From contig QKHF01000222.1 in the NCBI GenBank assembly GCA_003250135.1, positions 1-7,543 of the forward strand: 7,543 nucleotides of DNA, read 5' to 3'. This stretch comes from Paracoccaceae bacterium (GTDB taxonomy: Bacteria; Pseudomonadota; Alphaproteobacteria; Rhodobacterales; Rhodobacteraceae). The translations under genes were made by a program, and so were the position numbers. The notes below the pieces were generated by a model. That model worked only from the letters and a program-made list of their open reading frames with translations, was not told the origin of the DNA and searched no databases. Within the stretch, counting starts at the first letter, position 1. Every line of letters begins with the position of its first letter. This document shows, in pieces, positions 1 to 6,661 of the stretch.

Positions 1-218
1 GTGCGGCCACGGCAGATACGTCGCTGGCGCCGATGCGCGCCAATGCAGACTGGCGACCAGAGAACAGCAACTGCTCCAAGGACCTTTTTGCAATACATGC
101 ATATCAAATAGACATTGTTTGAAACTCATGTAGGAAATTTGAAAGTAAGTGGATTTCTTGAGGGTGGTTTGTTAATTTTTAAAAAAAACCCGAGCAGAAA
201 ACATACGAGGCGAAAAAT
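1..218. other. Non-coding leader, AT-rich in its second half
   Basis: No convincing gene is visible here. The first 60 bases are GC-rich. All three forward frames stay open briefly from the window edge and stop at about 110, 120 and 133, so a gene tail entering from the left cannot be excluded, but none shows recognisable protein similarity. From about 90 to 200 the sequence turns AT-rich, including T5A8 at 176-188, unlike the rest of the window. This probably holds the promoter of the secreted-protein gene at 219. TTGAAA at 139-144 resembles a -35 element, but no good -10 box lies at the correct spacing, so I do not call a promoter. Confidence 0.5.
207..210 (+). promoter_or_regulatory. Ribosome binding site of the gene at 219
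   Basis: GAGG lies 8 bases before the ATG at 219. This supports that start, which also gives a proper signal peptide. Confidence 0.6.
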
Positions 219-656
219 ATGGGCATTGGGCGAGCGCGCACGCTGGCAGCGGCGTTGGTGGTGGCTATCGGCGGTGTTGCGCTGACATCCTCAGAGAGCG
301 TATGGGCGGCCGGCGGCAAATACTCAAGTATTACTGCGGTCGAAGTGATTCACATGAACGGCGGCCCTGCGGGCGCCGAGCTCACGCTGGATCGCCCGCA
401 GGGGCACAAGATTCAGTTCCTGCGAGGAGGCGCGGCGCGCGTGTCGATCTGGGACGGGACGCGTTATCTTCCGAAGGTGTTCACCTCCGTCGAAAGCCGT
501 GAGGGATCTCGCGTCTGTTTGGCGCGCACACGGGGCTGGACCGGTGGCTGCCTGAATTTCAGTTCGAACGGATCTAACATCAGGTGCGGTTATCTGTGGA
601 ATAACGGCGCCAGGGGAGAAACCATCTGTCACGTGCGACCGATGGGCGAGATCTGA
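219..656 (+). CDS. Small secreted protein of unknown function, four cysteines
   Basis: I do not recognise a family for this 145-residue protein. Residues 1-31 look like a Sec signal peptide: arginines at 5 and 7, a hydrophobic stretch at about 8-22, and a likely signal peptidase I site near VWA-A at 28-31. The mature part of about 115 residues has four cysteines (100, 111, 123, 137), an even number that would allow two disulfides in the periplasm or outside the cell. Its tryptophan/glycine/asparagine-rich sequence suggests a small beta-rich fold. The ATG at 219 has GAGG at 207-210 before it. The gene stands alone: an AT-rich leader precedes it and a hairpin (674-692) follows 18 bases after the stop, so it is probably monocistronic. 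It could be an inhibitor-like or envelope protein, but nothing fixes a function. The signal peptide and codon pattern make a real gene likely. Confidence 0.7.
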   Translation: MGIGRARTLAAALVVAIGGVALTSSESVWAAGGKYSSITAVEVIHMNGGPAGAELTLDRPQGHKIQFLRGGAARVSIWDGTRYLPKVFTSVESREGSRVCLARTRGWTGGCLNFSSNGSNIRCGYLWNNGARGETICHVRPMGEI

Positions 657-673
657 CGCCCCTGACTCGTGAA

Positions 674-692
674 GCGCGCTCTTTGAGCGCGC
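674..692 (+). terminator. Hairpin after the secreted-protein gene, possible terminator
   Basis: A perfect 8-bp stem (GCGCGCTC at 674-681, GAGCGCGC at 685-692) closes a TTT loop 18 bases after the stop at 656. No T-run follows, so it is not a classical intrinsic terminator. It may instead pause RNA polymerase, assist Rho, or protect the 3' end of the message. Confidence 0.45.
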
Positions 693-872
693 GCCACAGC
701 TCCGCTCAAGTTCGGACGCGATAGAGCGACTGCCGGCGCAACCAAGCAATTTTTGCGAATCGCGGTCGCGCATGGTCTCATCGCACTCACGGATTGGACG
801 CGTCGCCGTCGTTCGCCGCGTCCTGCTCAAAAGGCCGCGGCGGCGCAGGCGCGCTTGAGGTCGGGGCCAGGG

Positions 873-1811
873 ATGCAGGCGCTGTTCGACATCGTTCTGC
901 CTGTATTCGCCATCGTGGCGACGGGGTATGCCTGCGGAAGGCGGGGTCTCTTAGGGCCCGACAGCAGCGAGGCCCTAAATAAATTCGTCTATTGGGTTGC
1001 TCTGCCCGCTCTCCTGTTCAAGGCGATGGCGGGTGTCGATCTCGCCCAAGTCTTCAATTGGCCATTTCTGGCGGCTTTCGCTGGCGCGTCAGTGGCGACG
1101 TGGATGATCGCGAGCATCGCGGGACGCCTGTGCTTTCGTCTTGATGCAGCGGAGTCGGCGCTGCATGGCCTGAACGGCGCCTATCCCAACTCGGGCTTCA
1201 TGGGCATTCCGCTGGCGATTGCAGCCTATGGAGACGAGGCGGCTCTACCGGCCATCGTGGCGGCCGTCATTTCCGTTCTGTCCGTCACGCTTGCTATCGT
1301 GCCGATCGAGATCGCGCGGCAACGGAAGTCTGAGTTGGTCCGGCTTGTTGGTCGCGTGGTAGGCGCGCTCATCCGCAATCCCATGATCATCGCGCCTTGC
1401 GCCGGTCTGATCTGGGCGTGGACGGAGCTCGGTCTGGCTGCGCCAATAGAAACATTCACCGGCATCCTCGGAGCTGCGGCCGGTCCCTGCGCGCTGTTCT
1501 CTATCGGACTGTTTCTCGTTGGAAAGCCGTTAATCGAGGGCAGTATGGAGGTCGCCTCAATGACCTTCGCCAAGCTCATTCTCCATCCGCTCCTTACAGC
1601 TTTCGCGATCCTGGTTCTGTTTCCGACAGATCCGCTCTGGGCGACAGTCGCAATCATGTCGGCGGCCCTGCCGATCGGTTCGGGGCCATTCGTGCTGGCG
1701 CAGGCGCAGGGAATCTACGTCCGACGCACCTCCACGGTAATGCTCGTCACGACAGTGTTGTCCGTCGTCACCATTTCGGTCTTCTTCCTGATCTTCCCGG
1801 CCGCCTCGTAA
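873..1811 (+). CDS. AEC-family (auxin efflux carrier, MdcF-like) membrane transporter
   Basis: This is an inner-membrane secondary transporter of the AEC family (Pfam Mem_trans), 312 residues, close to the usual family length. The family has two repeats of about five helices; bacterial members include MdcF-type malonate carriers and exporters of organic acids or amino-acid derivatives. The N-terminus FDIVLPVFAIVATGYACG (5-22) and the segment VALPALLFK (42-50) are typical. NGAYPNSGFMGIPL (101-114) matches the conserved first-repeat region around a helix-breaking Asn/Pro. In the second half, ALFSIGLFLVGK (207-218), KLILHPLL (234-241) and LPIGSGPFVLAQ (267-278) match expected blocks. The reading frame is open from a TTG at 753, but the extra 40 residues are Arg/Pro/Ala-rich, hydrophilic and unlike the family, so ATG 873 is preferred; only GAGG at 857-860 lies upstream, a weak site. 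The gene converges with the ABC importer operon. The substrate cannot be told. Confidence 0.88.
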   Translation: MQALFDIVLPVFAIVATGYACGRRGLLGPDSSEALNKFVYWVALPALLFKAMAGVDLAQVFNWPFLAAFAGASVATWMIASIAGRLCFRLDAAESALHGLNGAYPNSGFMGIPLAIAAYGDEAALPAIVAAVISVLSVTLAIVPIEIARQRKSELVRLVGRVVGALIRNPMIIAPCAGLIWAWTELGLAAPIETFTGILGAAAGPCALFSIGLFLVGKPLIEGSMEVASMTFAKLILHPLLTAFAILVLFPTDPLWATVAIMSAALPIGSGPFVLAQAQGIYVRRTSTVMLVTTVLSVVTISVFFLIFPAAS

Positions 1812-1956
1812 AGCGCGCCCCCCAAGATTCGGTCCGAGCGAATCCACTTGCGTCGGATCGGGCGCACTGGCGCCGGCCGACAATGAGCTTTATGGGCGTG
1901 CGCCGCAGGCAAGCGCTCTCGCACCGTGCTCGCGTGAGCAAACCCCGCCGCGTCCG
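1812..1956. other. Convergent intergenic region with small inverted repeats
   Basis: This spacer lies between the 3' ends of the AEC gene (+) and the LivF-type gene (-). It has two small hairpins: GATTCG/CGAATC at 1826-1844 (6-bp stem, 7-base loop) and TGCTC/GAGCA at 1927-1940 (5-bp stem, 4-base loop). The second lies 17 bases past the last stop of the importer operon. Neither is followed by a T-run on either strand, so I do not call a definite terminator. No gene is evident. Confidence 0.4.
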
Positions 1957-2646
1957 TCAAACCCCGAGAAGCGATGCCTTGAGATCGTCGTCGATCGCCG
2001 CGATGTCGCCCGTCCAGACCGTTTGGCCGCGTTGCAGGATGAAGGCGCGGTCGGCTATCTCAGCCAACTCGCGCAGCGACTTGTCGACGATCAGCATGGA
2101 AAGTCCAGCCTCAGCCTTCAGTCGGCGCACCGAGGCCCAGATCTCCTTCCGCATGAGGGGCGCGAGCCCCTCGGTCGCCTCGTCCAGCACCAGGAGCTTC
2201 GGGTTGGTCGTCAGCGCACGGGCGATGGCGAGCATCTGCTGTTCTCCACCGGAGAGGGTCGCGGCCGCCTGACCAGCGCGCTCCGCCAGGCGGGGAAAGA
2301 GGTCGCAAACGCTGGCCATGGTCCACGGGCCGGGCCGCGCCGCGGCGCGCAGGTTCTCCTCGACCGTCAGGTTGGGAAAACAGCGCCGACCCTCGGGAGT
2401 CAAACCAATGCCGAGTCGGGCGATCAAATGGGTCGGGGTCGAAGTGATGTCGCGCCCGTCGAACTCGATCTCGCCCGACCGGGCGCGCGGGGCGCCGAAG
2501 ATGGTGTGAATGGTCGTCGTCTTGCCCATGCCATTGCGGCCCAGAAGCGCCGCGGCCTCCCCTTCGCGCAGGTCGAGGTCGACGCCGAACAAAGCCTGCG
2601 ATGCGCCGTAAAAGGCGGTGACGCCCGAAAGGCGCAGGAGGCTCAC
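1957..2646 (-). CDS. LivF-type ABC transporter ATP-binding protein
   Basis: This is the second cytoplasmic ATPase of a HAAT/LIV-type importer, 229 residues, normal for LivF proteins. Walker A is GRNGMGKTT (36-44). The Q-loop region reads LTPEGRR (82-88), with Glu at the Q position as is usual for LivF. The signature is LSGGEQ (131-136) and Walker B is LLVLDEATEG (151-160), with Asp155 and catalytic Glu156. The switch (H-loop) position falls in LIVDKSL (185-191), with Lys189 where many ABC ATPases have His and E. coli LivF has Gln. The start is a GTG at 2646, well supported by GGAGG at 2651-2655 and by the 4-base GTGA overlap with the LivG-type gene; no suitable ATG exists nearby. It is the last gene of the operon and should be translationally coupled to the one before it. 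The family is certain; the substrate is not shown by this subunit. Confidence 0.95.
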   Translation of the reverse strand: MSLLRLSGVTAFYGASQALFGVDLDLREGEAAALLGRNGMGKTTTIHTIFGAPRARSGEIEFDGRDITSTPTHLIARLGIGLTPEGRRCFPNLTVEENLRAAARPGPWTMASVCDLFPRLAERAGQAAATLSGGEQQMLAIARALTTNPKLLVLDEATEGLAPLMRKEIWASVRRLKAEAGLSMLIVDKSLRELAEIADRAFILQRGQTVWTGDIAAIDDDLKASLLGV

Positions 2647-3398
2647 GCGACCTCCTCCTCTCCCAGATAGGCGCGCTGGACCGCTCGATTGCGCTTGATC
2701 TCCTGGACTCCGCCCGTCGCGATGAGCGCGCCATAGACCAGAACGCTGATCCGGTCGGCAAGGGCGAACACCGCGTCCATGTCGTGCTCGATAAGCAAGA
2801 TGGGCGCTTCGAAGCGCAGCGAGTCGAGCAGGGCGGTCATGTCGACGACGCCTTCGGCGCCCATGCCCGCCATCGGCTCGTCCAGAAGGAACGCCCTGGG
2901 CCTGAGAGCCAGCGCCATGGCGAGTTCAAGCCGGCGTCTCTCGCCGTGAGAAATCTCCGACGCGCGATCGGCGAGGCGGTGGGCGAGGCGCACCCGTTCG
3001 AGCTGGTCGCGCGCGCGGCCGAGCGCCCTGCGGTCTGAAAGCGCGGCGCGCAGGAACCTGAAGACTCGGCCCTCAGCGCCCAACTGAGCGAGGATGACAT
3101 TTTGCAGGACCGTGAATTCCGGGATCACCGCGGAGATTTGGAAACTGCGCCCCAACCCCATGCGGGCGCGCGCTGCAGCGTCCAGATCGGTGACGTCACG
3201 GCCAAGGAAATGAATCGTTCCCGCGTCCGGGGCGATCTCGCCCGCGATCTGTTTGATCAGCGTCGACTTGCCGGCCCCATTCGGGCCAATCAGAGCGTGG
3301 ATTTCGCCGGGTCGCAGATCGAGCGAGACGCCGTCGCACGCCGTCAGGGCGCCGAATGATTTAGTCAATCCATGGACAGCAAGCACAGGATCAGTCAT
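2643..3398 (-). CDS. LivG-type ABC transporter ATP-binding protein
   Basis: This is the first cytoplasmic ATPase of the importer, 251 residues, typical for LivG. Walker A is GPNGAGKST (38-46). The Q-loop glutamine is Gln87 in GLGRSFQ (81-87). The signature is degenerate, SHGERRRLE (150-158), a common LivG form of LSGGQ. Walker B is AFLLDEP (169-175), with Asp173 and Glu174. The switch histidine is His205 in LLIEHDM (201-207), so this subunit keeps a canonical catalytic set while its partner has Lys at that place. The ATG at 3398 overlaps the LivM-type stop by 8 bases, and GAGGTGG precedes it on the minus strand. The C-terminus AYLGEEEVA fits the family; its Glu-rich codons double as the ribosome binding site of the LivF-type gene. 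It should form a heterodimer with the LivF-type subunit beneath the two permeases. Confidence 0.96.
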   Translation of the reverse strand: MTDPVLAVHGLTKSFGALTACDGVSLDLRPGEIHALIGPNGAGKSTLIKQIAGEIAPDAGTIHFLGRDVTDLDAAARARMGLGRSFQISAVIPEFTVLQNVILAQLGAEGRVFRFLRAALSDRRALGRARDQLERVRLAHRLADRASEISHGERRRLELAMALALRPRAFLLDEPMAGMGAEGVVDMTALLDSLRFEAPILLIEHDMDAVFALADRISVLVYGALIATGGVQEIKRNRAVQRAYLGEEEVA

Positions 3399-4374
3399 GC
3401 GCCACCTCGCTGCCCGCGAGCGCGCCGATCAGGCCGCCTCTGGCGATTAGCACGACCGTCAATAGAAGCGCGCCCAGGAAGACCTGCCAATAATCGCTCA
3501 CGCCGTCCAGAAGTTGCTCCAGAAGGATGTACAGGCCCGCGCCCGCGACCGGGCCGAACAGGCGACCTACGCCGCCCAGAAGCACGAAGACGATGATCTC
3601 GCCGCTGGTGTGCCAGCTCAGCATGGAAGGGCTGACGAAACGGTTGAGATCGGCGAATAGCGCGCCCGCCAGACCCGTGATGACGCCGGAGATCACAAAC
3701 GCCGTCAGCCGCAGAGAGAACGGCCGGACCCCCACCGCCCTAACCCGTAGCGGGTTTTGCCGCGCGGCATTGAGCGCCAACCCGAACGGAGAGCGTTTCA
3801 GCCGCGCCGACAGCAAGAGCGCGGCGCAGAGCAACACGAAGCAGAGGCCGAAGAATTGAATCGGATCGAGCGTGTTCAGACCGGGAAAGCTGTTTCGCAG
3901 GTGGATCGACAACCCGTCTTCGCCGCCATAGGCGGGCCAGCTGATTGCGAAGTAATAAAGCATCTGCCCGAAGGCGAGAGTGATCATGATGAAATAGACG
4001 CCAGACGTGCGCAGGCTGAGCGCGCCGATGCCGAGGGCGGCCAGCGCGCTGACGGCCATCGCCACCAGCCAGATCAGCGGCATCGAGGTCGCGCCCTCGA
4101 TGAGGACGGGCCACTCCAGGATCGGCGTCTGGGTTTGCGCATGGCTTGCGAGCACGCCCATGGCGTAACCGCCAAGCCCAAAAAACGCCGCATGCCCGAG
4201 GCTCACCAGTCCGCCTTGTCCGAGCGCGATATTAAGGCCAACCCCCGCCAGCGCGAGAATGGCGGTGCGCGTCGCCAGCGTGATGGTGAAAGGCTCATCG
4301 GTCGAGACGGCCCAGAGAGCGACGGCCGGAAGGCTCAGGAAAAGCGCGGCGTTGACCAGCGGCTCACGCTTCAT
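3391..4374 (-). CDS. LivM-type ABC transporter permease
   Basis: This is an inner-membrane channel subunit of the importer, 327 residues with about eight to ten hydrophobic segments. The hallmark block LNIALGQGGLVSLGHAAF lies within 47-64, followed by FFGLGGY at 64-70. LRTSGVYFIMITLAF (121-135) is the typical LivM second block. ARQNPLRVRAVGV (204-216) is the cytoplasmic coupling loop that contacts the ATPases. GGVGRLFGPVAGAG (267-280) is the conserved C-terminal membrane block. The ATG at 4374 overlaps the end of the LivH-type gene by 11 bases. Its own ribosome binding site is weak (GGGG at best), so it probably relies on translational coupling. It would pair with the LivH-type protein to form the pore. 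Motif spacing gives no sign of truncation or frameshift. Confidence 0.95.
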   Translation of the reverse strand: MKREPLVNAALFLSLPAVALWAVSTDEPFTITLATRTAILALAGVGLNIALGQGGLVSLGHAAFFGLGGYAMGVLASHAQTQTPILEWPVLIEGATSMPLIWLVAMAVSALAALGIGALSLRTSGVYFIMITLAFGQMLYYFAISWPAYGGEDGLSIHLRNSFPGLNTLDPIQFFGLCFVLLCAALLLSARLKRSPFGLALNAARQNPLRVRAVGVRPFSLRLTAFVISGVITGLAGALFADLNRFVSPSMLSWHTSGEIIVFVLLGGVGRLFGPVAGAGLYILLEQLLDGVSDYWQVFLGALLLTVVLIARGGLIGALAGSEVAHD

Positions 4375-5293
4375 GTTGGGCGACCCCGTAAAGGCCGGTC
4401 GGGCGAACGACCAGCACGAACGCCATCAGGACGTAAATGGACATGGAGGCGAGCGCCGACCCGATCGCGGTGGCGTCGGATGGGTCCATGAACGCGCCAA
4501 ATGCGATTGGCAGCAGGAACCTGCCCAGCGTGTCGGTCAGCCCGACGAGGATCGAGGCGACCAGCGCGCCTTTCCCGGACCCGATCCCTCCGATGACGAT
4601 GACCACGAAGGCGAGGATCAGGACTGGCTCGCCCATGCCGATCTGCACCGATTGCAGCGGGCCGATCAGCGCCCCGGCGAGCCCCGCCAAAGCCGCGCCC
4701 ATGGCGAAGACGATCGTGTAGAGCTTCGAGATGTTCACTCCGAGCGCCGCGATCATCTCGCGGTCGCTTTCGCCCGCCCGGATCTGCACGCCGATGCGGG
4801 TGCGGGTGATCAGTAGATACAAACCCAGCGCCACCGCCGCACCGATGGCGATAATCGTCAGGCGGTAAAGGGAGTATTCGATCCCGCCCGGCAGGGTCAC
4901 GGGGCCGGCCAGATAGGACGGAATGTCCAGATACAGCGGAAAGGAGCCGAACACCCACCGCGTCCCTTCCGAAAAGATCAGGATCAGGGCGAAGGTCGCC
5001 AGAACCTGATCCAGATGATCCCGATCATACAGCCGCCGGATCACCGAGACCTCGACCAGCGCCCCAGCGGCGGCGGCCGCTGCGAGGCTCGCCGCCAGCG
5101 CAAGCAGGAAGGAGCCGGTCGCCGCGGCGACCGCCGCCGCCGCGAAAGCGCCAATCATGTAGAGCGAGCCATGCGCCAGATTGATCAGGCCCATGACGCC
5201 GAACACCAGAGTCAGGCCAGACGCCATCAGGAACAGCATGGCGCCCAACTGGAGGCCATTCAGCACTTGCTCGGCGAAGAGGACAAACGTCAT
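4364..5293 (-). CDS. LivH-type ABC transporter permease
   Basis: This is the other channel subunit, 309 residues from the ATG at 5293. The family block GLTLVFGVMGLINLAHGSLY lies at 26-45. The coupling loop IRAGESDREMIAALGVN is at 171-187. The block VIVIGGIGSGKGALVASILVG lies within 231-251, with GGIGSGKGA at 235-243. RPTGLYG (297-303) closes the protein. The frame stays open to a TTG at 5347, but those 18 extra residues are Arg/Ala/Pro-rich, do not match the family and would be encoded through the 5315-5345 hairpin, so ATG 5293 is chosen even though its ribosome binding site is poor. The gene lies 63 bases after the binding-protein stop and is the first of four overlapping genes. Family assignment is firm. 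Its general look recalls permeases found with aromatic-type binding proteins, but that is an impression from memory. Confidence 0.95.
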   Translation of the reverse strand: MTFVLFAEQVLNGLQLGAMLFLMASGLTLVFGVMGLINLAHGSLYMIGAFAAAAVAAATGSFLLALAASLAAAAAAGALVEVSVIRRLYDRDHLDQVLATFALILIFSEGTRWVFGSFPLYLDIPSYLAGPVTLPGGIEYSLYRLTIIAIGAAVALGLYLLITRTRIGVQIRAGESDREMIAALGVNISKLYTIVFAMGAALAGLAGALIGPLQSVQIGMGEPVLILAFVVIVIGGIGSGKGALVASILVGLTDTLGRFLLPIAFGAFMDPSDATAIGSALASMSIYVLMAFVLVVRPTGLYGVAQHEA

Positions 5294-5314
5294 GTCGTCA
5301 GGCGGCGCGGAAGG

Positions 5315-5345
5315 GCGAGAGGCACGCCTTGCGCGCGCCTCTCGC
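5315..5345 (-). promoter_or_regulatory. Intercistronic RNA hairpin between binding protein and permease genes
   Basis: On the minus strand, 9 perfect pairs (5337-5345 with 5315-5323) continue through a G-U pair (5336/5324) and three more pairs (5333-5335 with 5325-5327), closing a 5-base loop (5328-5332). That makes a near-continuous 13-bp stem starting 11 bases after the binding-protein stop. No T-run follows, so it is unlikely to terminate fully. Hairpins at this place in binding-protein operons, as in the malE-malF spacer, are known to protect the upstream message and lower downstream expression. I infer the same role here. Confidence 0.55.
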
Positions 5346-5356
5346 AACGCGGCTCC

Positions 5357-6505
5357 CTACATCTTGCACTCGGCGGCGTAAGCGTCCGAATGGGCGGTTA
5401 GGCCGGTGGCGATTATCTTGTTGGTGAAGACGTCGCCCTCCTGAATGACCTCGCGGACGTAGATGTTCTGAATCGGGTGATGGTTTGGTCCGAAGGAGAA
5501 GTCGCCGCGCACCGAGTCAAACTCCGCAGCCTCCAGCGCGGCTCTGAACGCGTCGGCGTCCGAAACGCTCGCCTTGCTCGCGGCCGACAGCAACAGATTG
5601 GCGGTGTCGTATCCCTGGCTGGCGTAGAGCGAGGGCAAACGTCCGTATTCCGTCTGGAACGCCGCGACGAAATTCTTGTTTGCGGGGTTGTCGAGATCCT
5701 TGGACCATTGCGACGTGTTCTTGACGCCGAGCGCGGCGGCGCCGACCGCCTGGAGAATGCCTTGGTCGAAGCTGAAGGCGGGGCCGAGGACCGGGATCTC
5801 GACGCCGCTGTCGGCGTATTGCTTGATAAACGAGATGCCCATGCCGCCTGGCAGGAAGAAGAAGACGCTGTCGGCGTCCGAGGCGCGGATCTGCGCGATC
5901 TCGGCGGCGTAATCGGTTTGGCCGAGCTTGGTGTAAAGCTCGCCCGCAAGCGCGCCCTTGTAAAACCGCTTGTAGCCGGTCAGCGCGTCCTTCCCAGCCG
6001 GGTAGTTCGGGGCGAGGATAAAAGAGTTCTTGAACCCAGCGTCGTTCGCGTAAGCGCCCGCCGCCTCGTGCAGGTTGTCGTTTTGCCAGGCGACGTTGAA
6101 ATAGTTTGGATGGCAGCCTTGGCCGGCCAGCTCGGAGGGCCCGGCATTCGGCGAGAGATAGAACTTGCCTTGTGCTGTCGCCGAGGGCACGACAGCCATC
6201 GCCAGGTTCGACCAGATAATGCCGGTCAGCACGGCAACCTTGTCTGATTGGATCATCTTGTCGGCCAGCTGGACGGCGACATCCGGTTTGCGCTGATCGT
6301 CTTCGACGATGACCTCGATATCGCTGCGGCCGGACTGCTTGATCGCAAGCATGAAGCCGTCGCGCACATCGATGCCAAGCCCGGCGCCGCCGCCCGAAAG
6401 CGTTGTGATCATGCCGACTCTGAGCCCGTTTCCGTCCTCAGCCGCCTCGGCGGCCGTCGAAAGTGCGACAGCCACCAGCGCCGGCGCGATTGATTTGAAT
6501 CTCAT
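5357..6505 (-). CDS. Periplasmic substrate-binding protein of LIV/HAAT-type ABC importer (possibly aromatic-type)
   Basis: This is a type I periplasmic binding protein (Pfam Peripla_BP_6), 382 residues, typical for the family. Residues 1-21 form a Sec signal peptide (MRFKS, a hydrophobic stretch, then AEA-A cleavage around 21/22) with no lipobox, so the mature protein is soluble. Family marks include RVGMITTLSGGGAGLG (29-44), EDDQRKPDVAVQLADKMI (68-85), the hinge region SPNAGPSELAG (118-128) and PNYPAGKDALTGYKRFYKG (166-184). The mature protein has two cysteines, 131 and 380, which could pair. The middle section around LPGGMGISFIKQYADSG (218-234) reminds me of binding proteins classed as nitrobenzoate-linked (PBP1_Nba-like) rather than Leu/Ile/Val binders; this is recalled, not searched. 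ATG 6505 has a near-perfect Shine-Dalgarno 8 bases upstream; the in-frame GTG at 6514 lies inside that site and is rejected. It heads the operon, fitting the high expression usual for binding proteins. Confidence 0.93.
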   Translation of the reverse strand: MRFKSIAPALVAVALSTAAEAAEDGNGLRVGMITTLSGGGAGLGIDVRDGFMLAIKQSGRSDIEVIVEDDQRKPDVAVQLADKMIQSDKVAVLTGIIWSNLAMAVVPSATAQGKFYLSPNAGPSELAGQGCHPNYFNVAWQNDNLHEAAGAYANDAGFKNSFILAPNYPAGKDALTGYKRFYKGALAGELYTKLGQTDYAAEIAQIRASDADSVFFFLPGGMGISFIKQYADSGVEIPVLGPAFSFDQGILQAVGAAALGVKNTSQWSKDLDNPANKNFVAAFQTEYGRLPSLYASQGYDTANLLLSAASKASVSDADAFRAALEAAEFDSVRGDFSFGPNHHPIQNIYVREVIQEGDVFTNKIIATGLTAHSDAYAAECKM

Positions 6506-6661
6506 ATCTCTCACCTCCCTTTCGGCCTTTGCGGCCAGTATTTTTGACCGCGCGCCCCGGGTCGTCGATCACATCGGGATGACGGACCGGCGCAGGCGCG
6601 CTCAAAAAGTGTTAGTGCAAGACGCCCGACTGGTCGAGGGCCGGACGAGAGAGACGCGACT
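6506..6661. promoter_or_regulatory. Divergent promoter region with candidate operator
   Basis: These 156 bases separate the binding-protein gene (-) from the hydrolase gene (+) and must hold the promoter of the importer operon and probably that of the hydrolase. Near the centre is a palindrome, CGAT-CAC-ATCG (6566-6576), flanked by longer imperfect arms (GGTCGTC at 6560-6566 against GACGGACC at 6581-6588, one bulged base), together a plausible regulator site. TTGACC at 6544-6549 is a possible -35 for the hydrolase, with only a weak -10 (GATCAC, 6567-6572) 17 bases on. I see no convincing sigma-54 site, and no regulator gene lies in the window. Confidence 0.4.
6511..6518 (-). promoter_or_regulatory. 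Strong ribosome binding site of the binding-protein gene
   Basis: GGAGGTGA on the minus strand is an almost full match to the 16S rRNA 3' end. GGAGG ends 8 bases before the ATG at 6505. It decides the start and predicts strong translation of the binding protein, much stronger than at the permease genes. Confidence 0.85.

Noticed and set aside
171..189. T5A8 tract as an intrinsic terminator of an upstream gene
   Set aside because: No GC-rich stem precedes it, and the T/A symmetry is just a homopolymer palindrome.
753..872. N-terminal extension of the AEC transporter from a TTG
   Set aside because: The 40 extra residues are Arg/Pro/Ala-rich and hydrophilic, and do not match the family, which starts at the ATG at 873.
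1397..2272. Long forward open frame spanning the AEC gene end and the LivF-type gene
   Set aside because: It is an Arg/Ser-rich translation of two real genes in other frames, with no family likeness; other long frames opposite the importer genes are shadows of the same kind.
5294..5347. TTG-started extension of the LivH-type permease
   Set aside because: The 18 extra residues are basic and unlike the family, and they run through the hairpin; ATG 5293 gives a normal LivH start.
1957..6505. Urea (Urt) transporter reading of the importer
   Set aside because: The binding protein lacks the look and length of UrtA, and no urease genes are present; the LivG/LivF-type ATPases fit the general HAAT type better.
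6506..6514. GTG start at 6514 for the binding protein
   Set aside because: The GTG is part of the Shine-Dalgarno site that serves the ATG at 6505.
6506..6661. Sigma-54 (-24/-12) promoter
   Set aside because: No GG-N10-GC pair with adequate flanking match was found on either strand.
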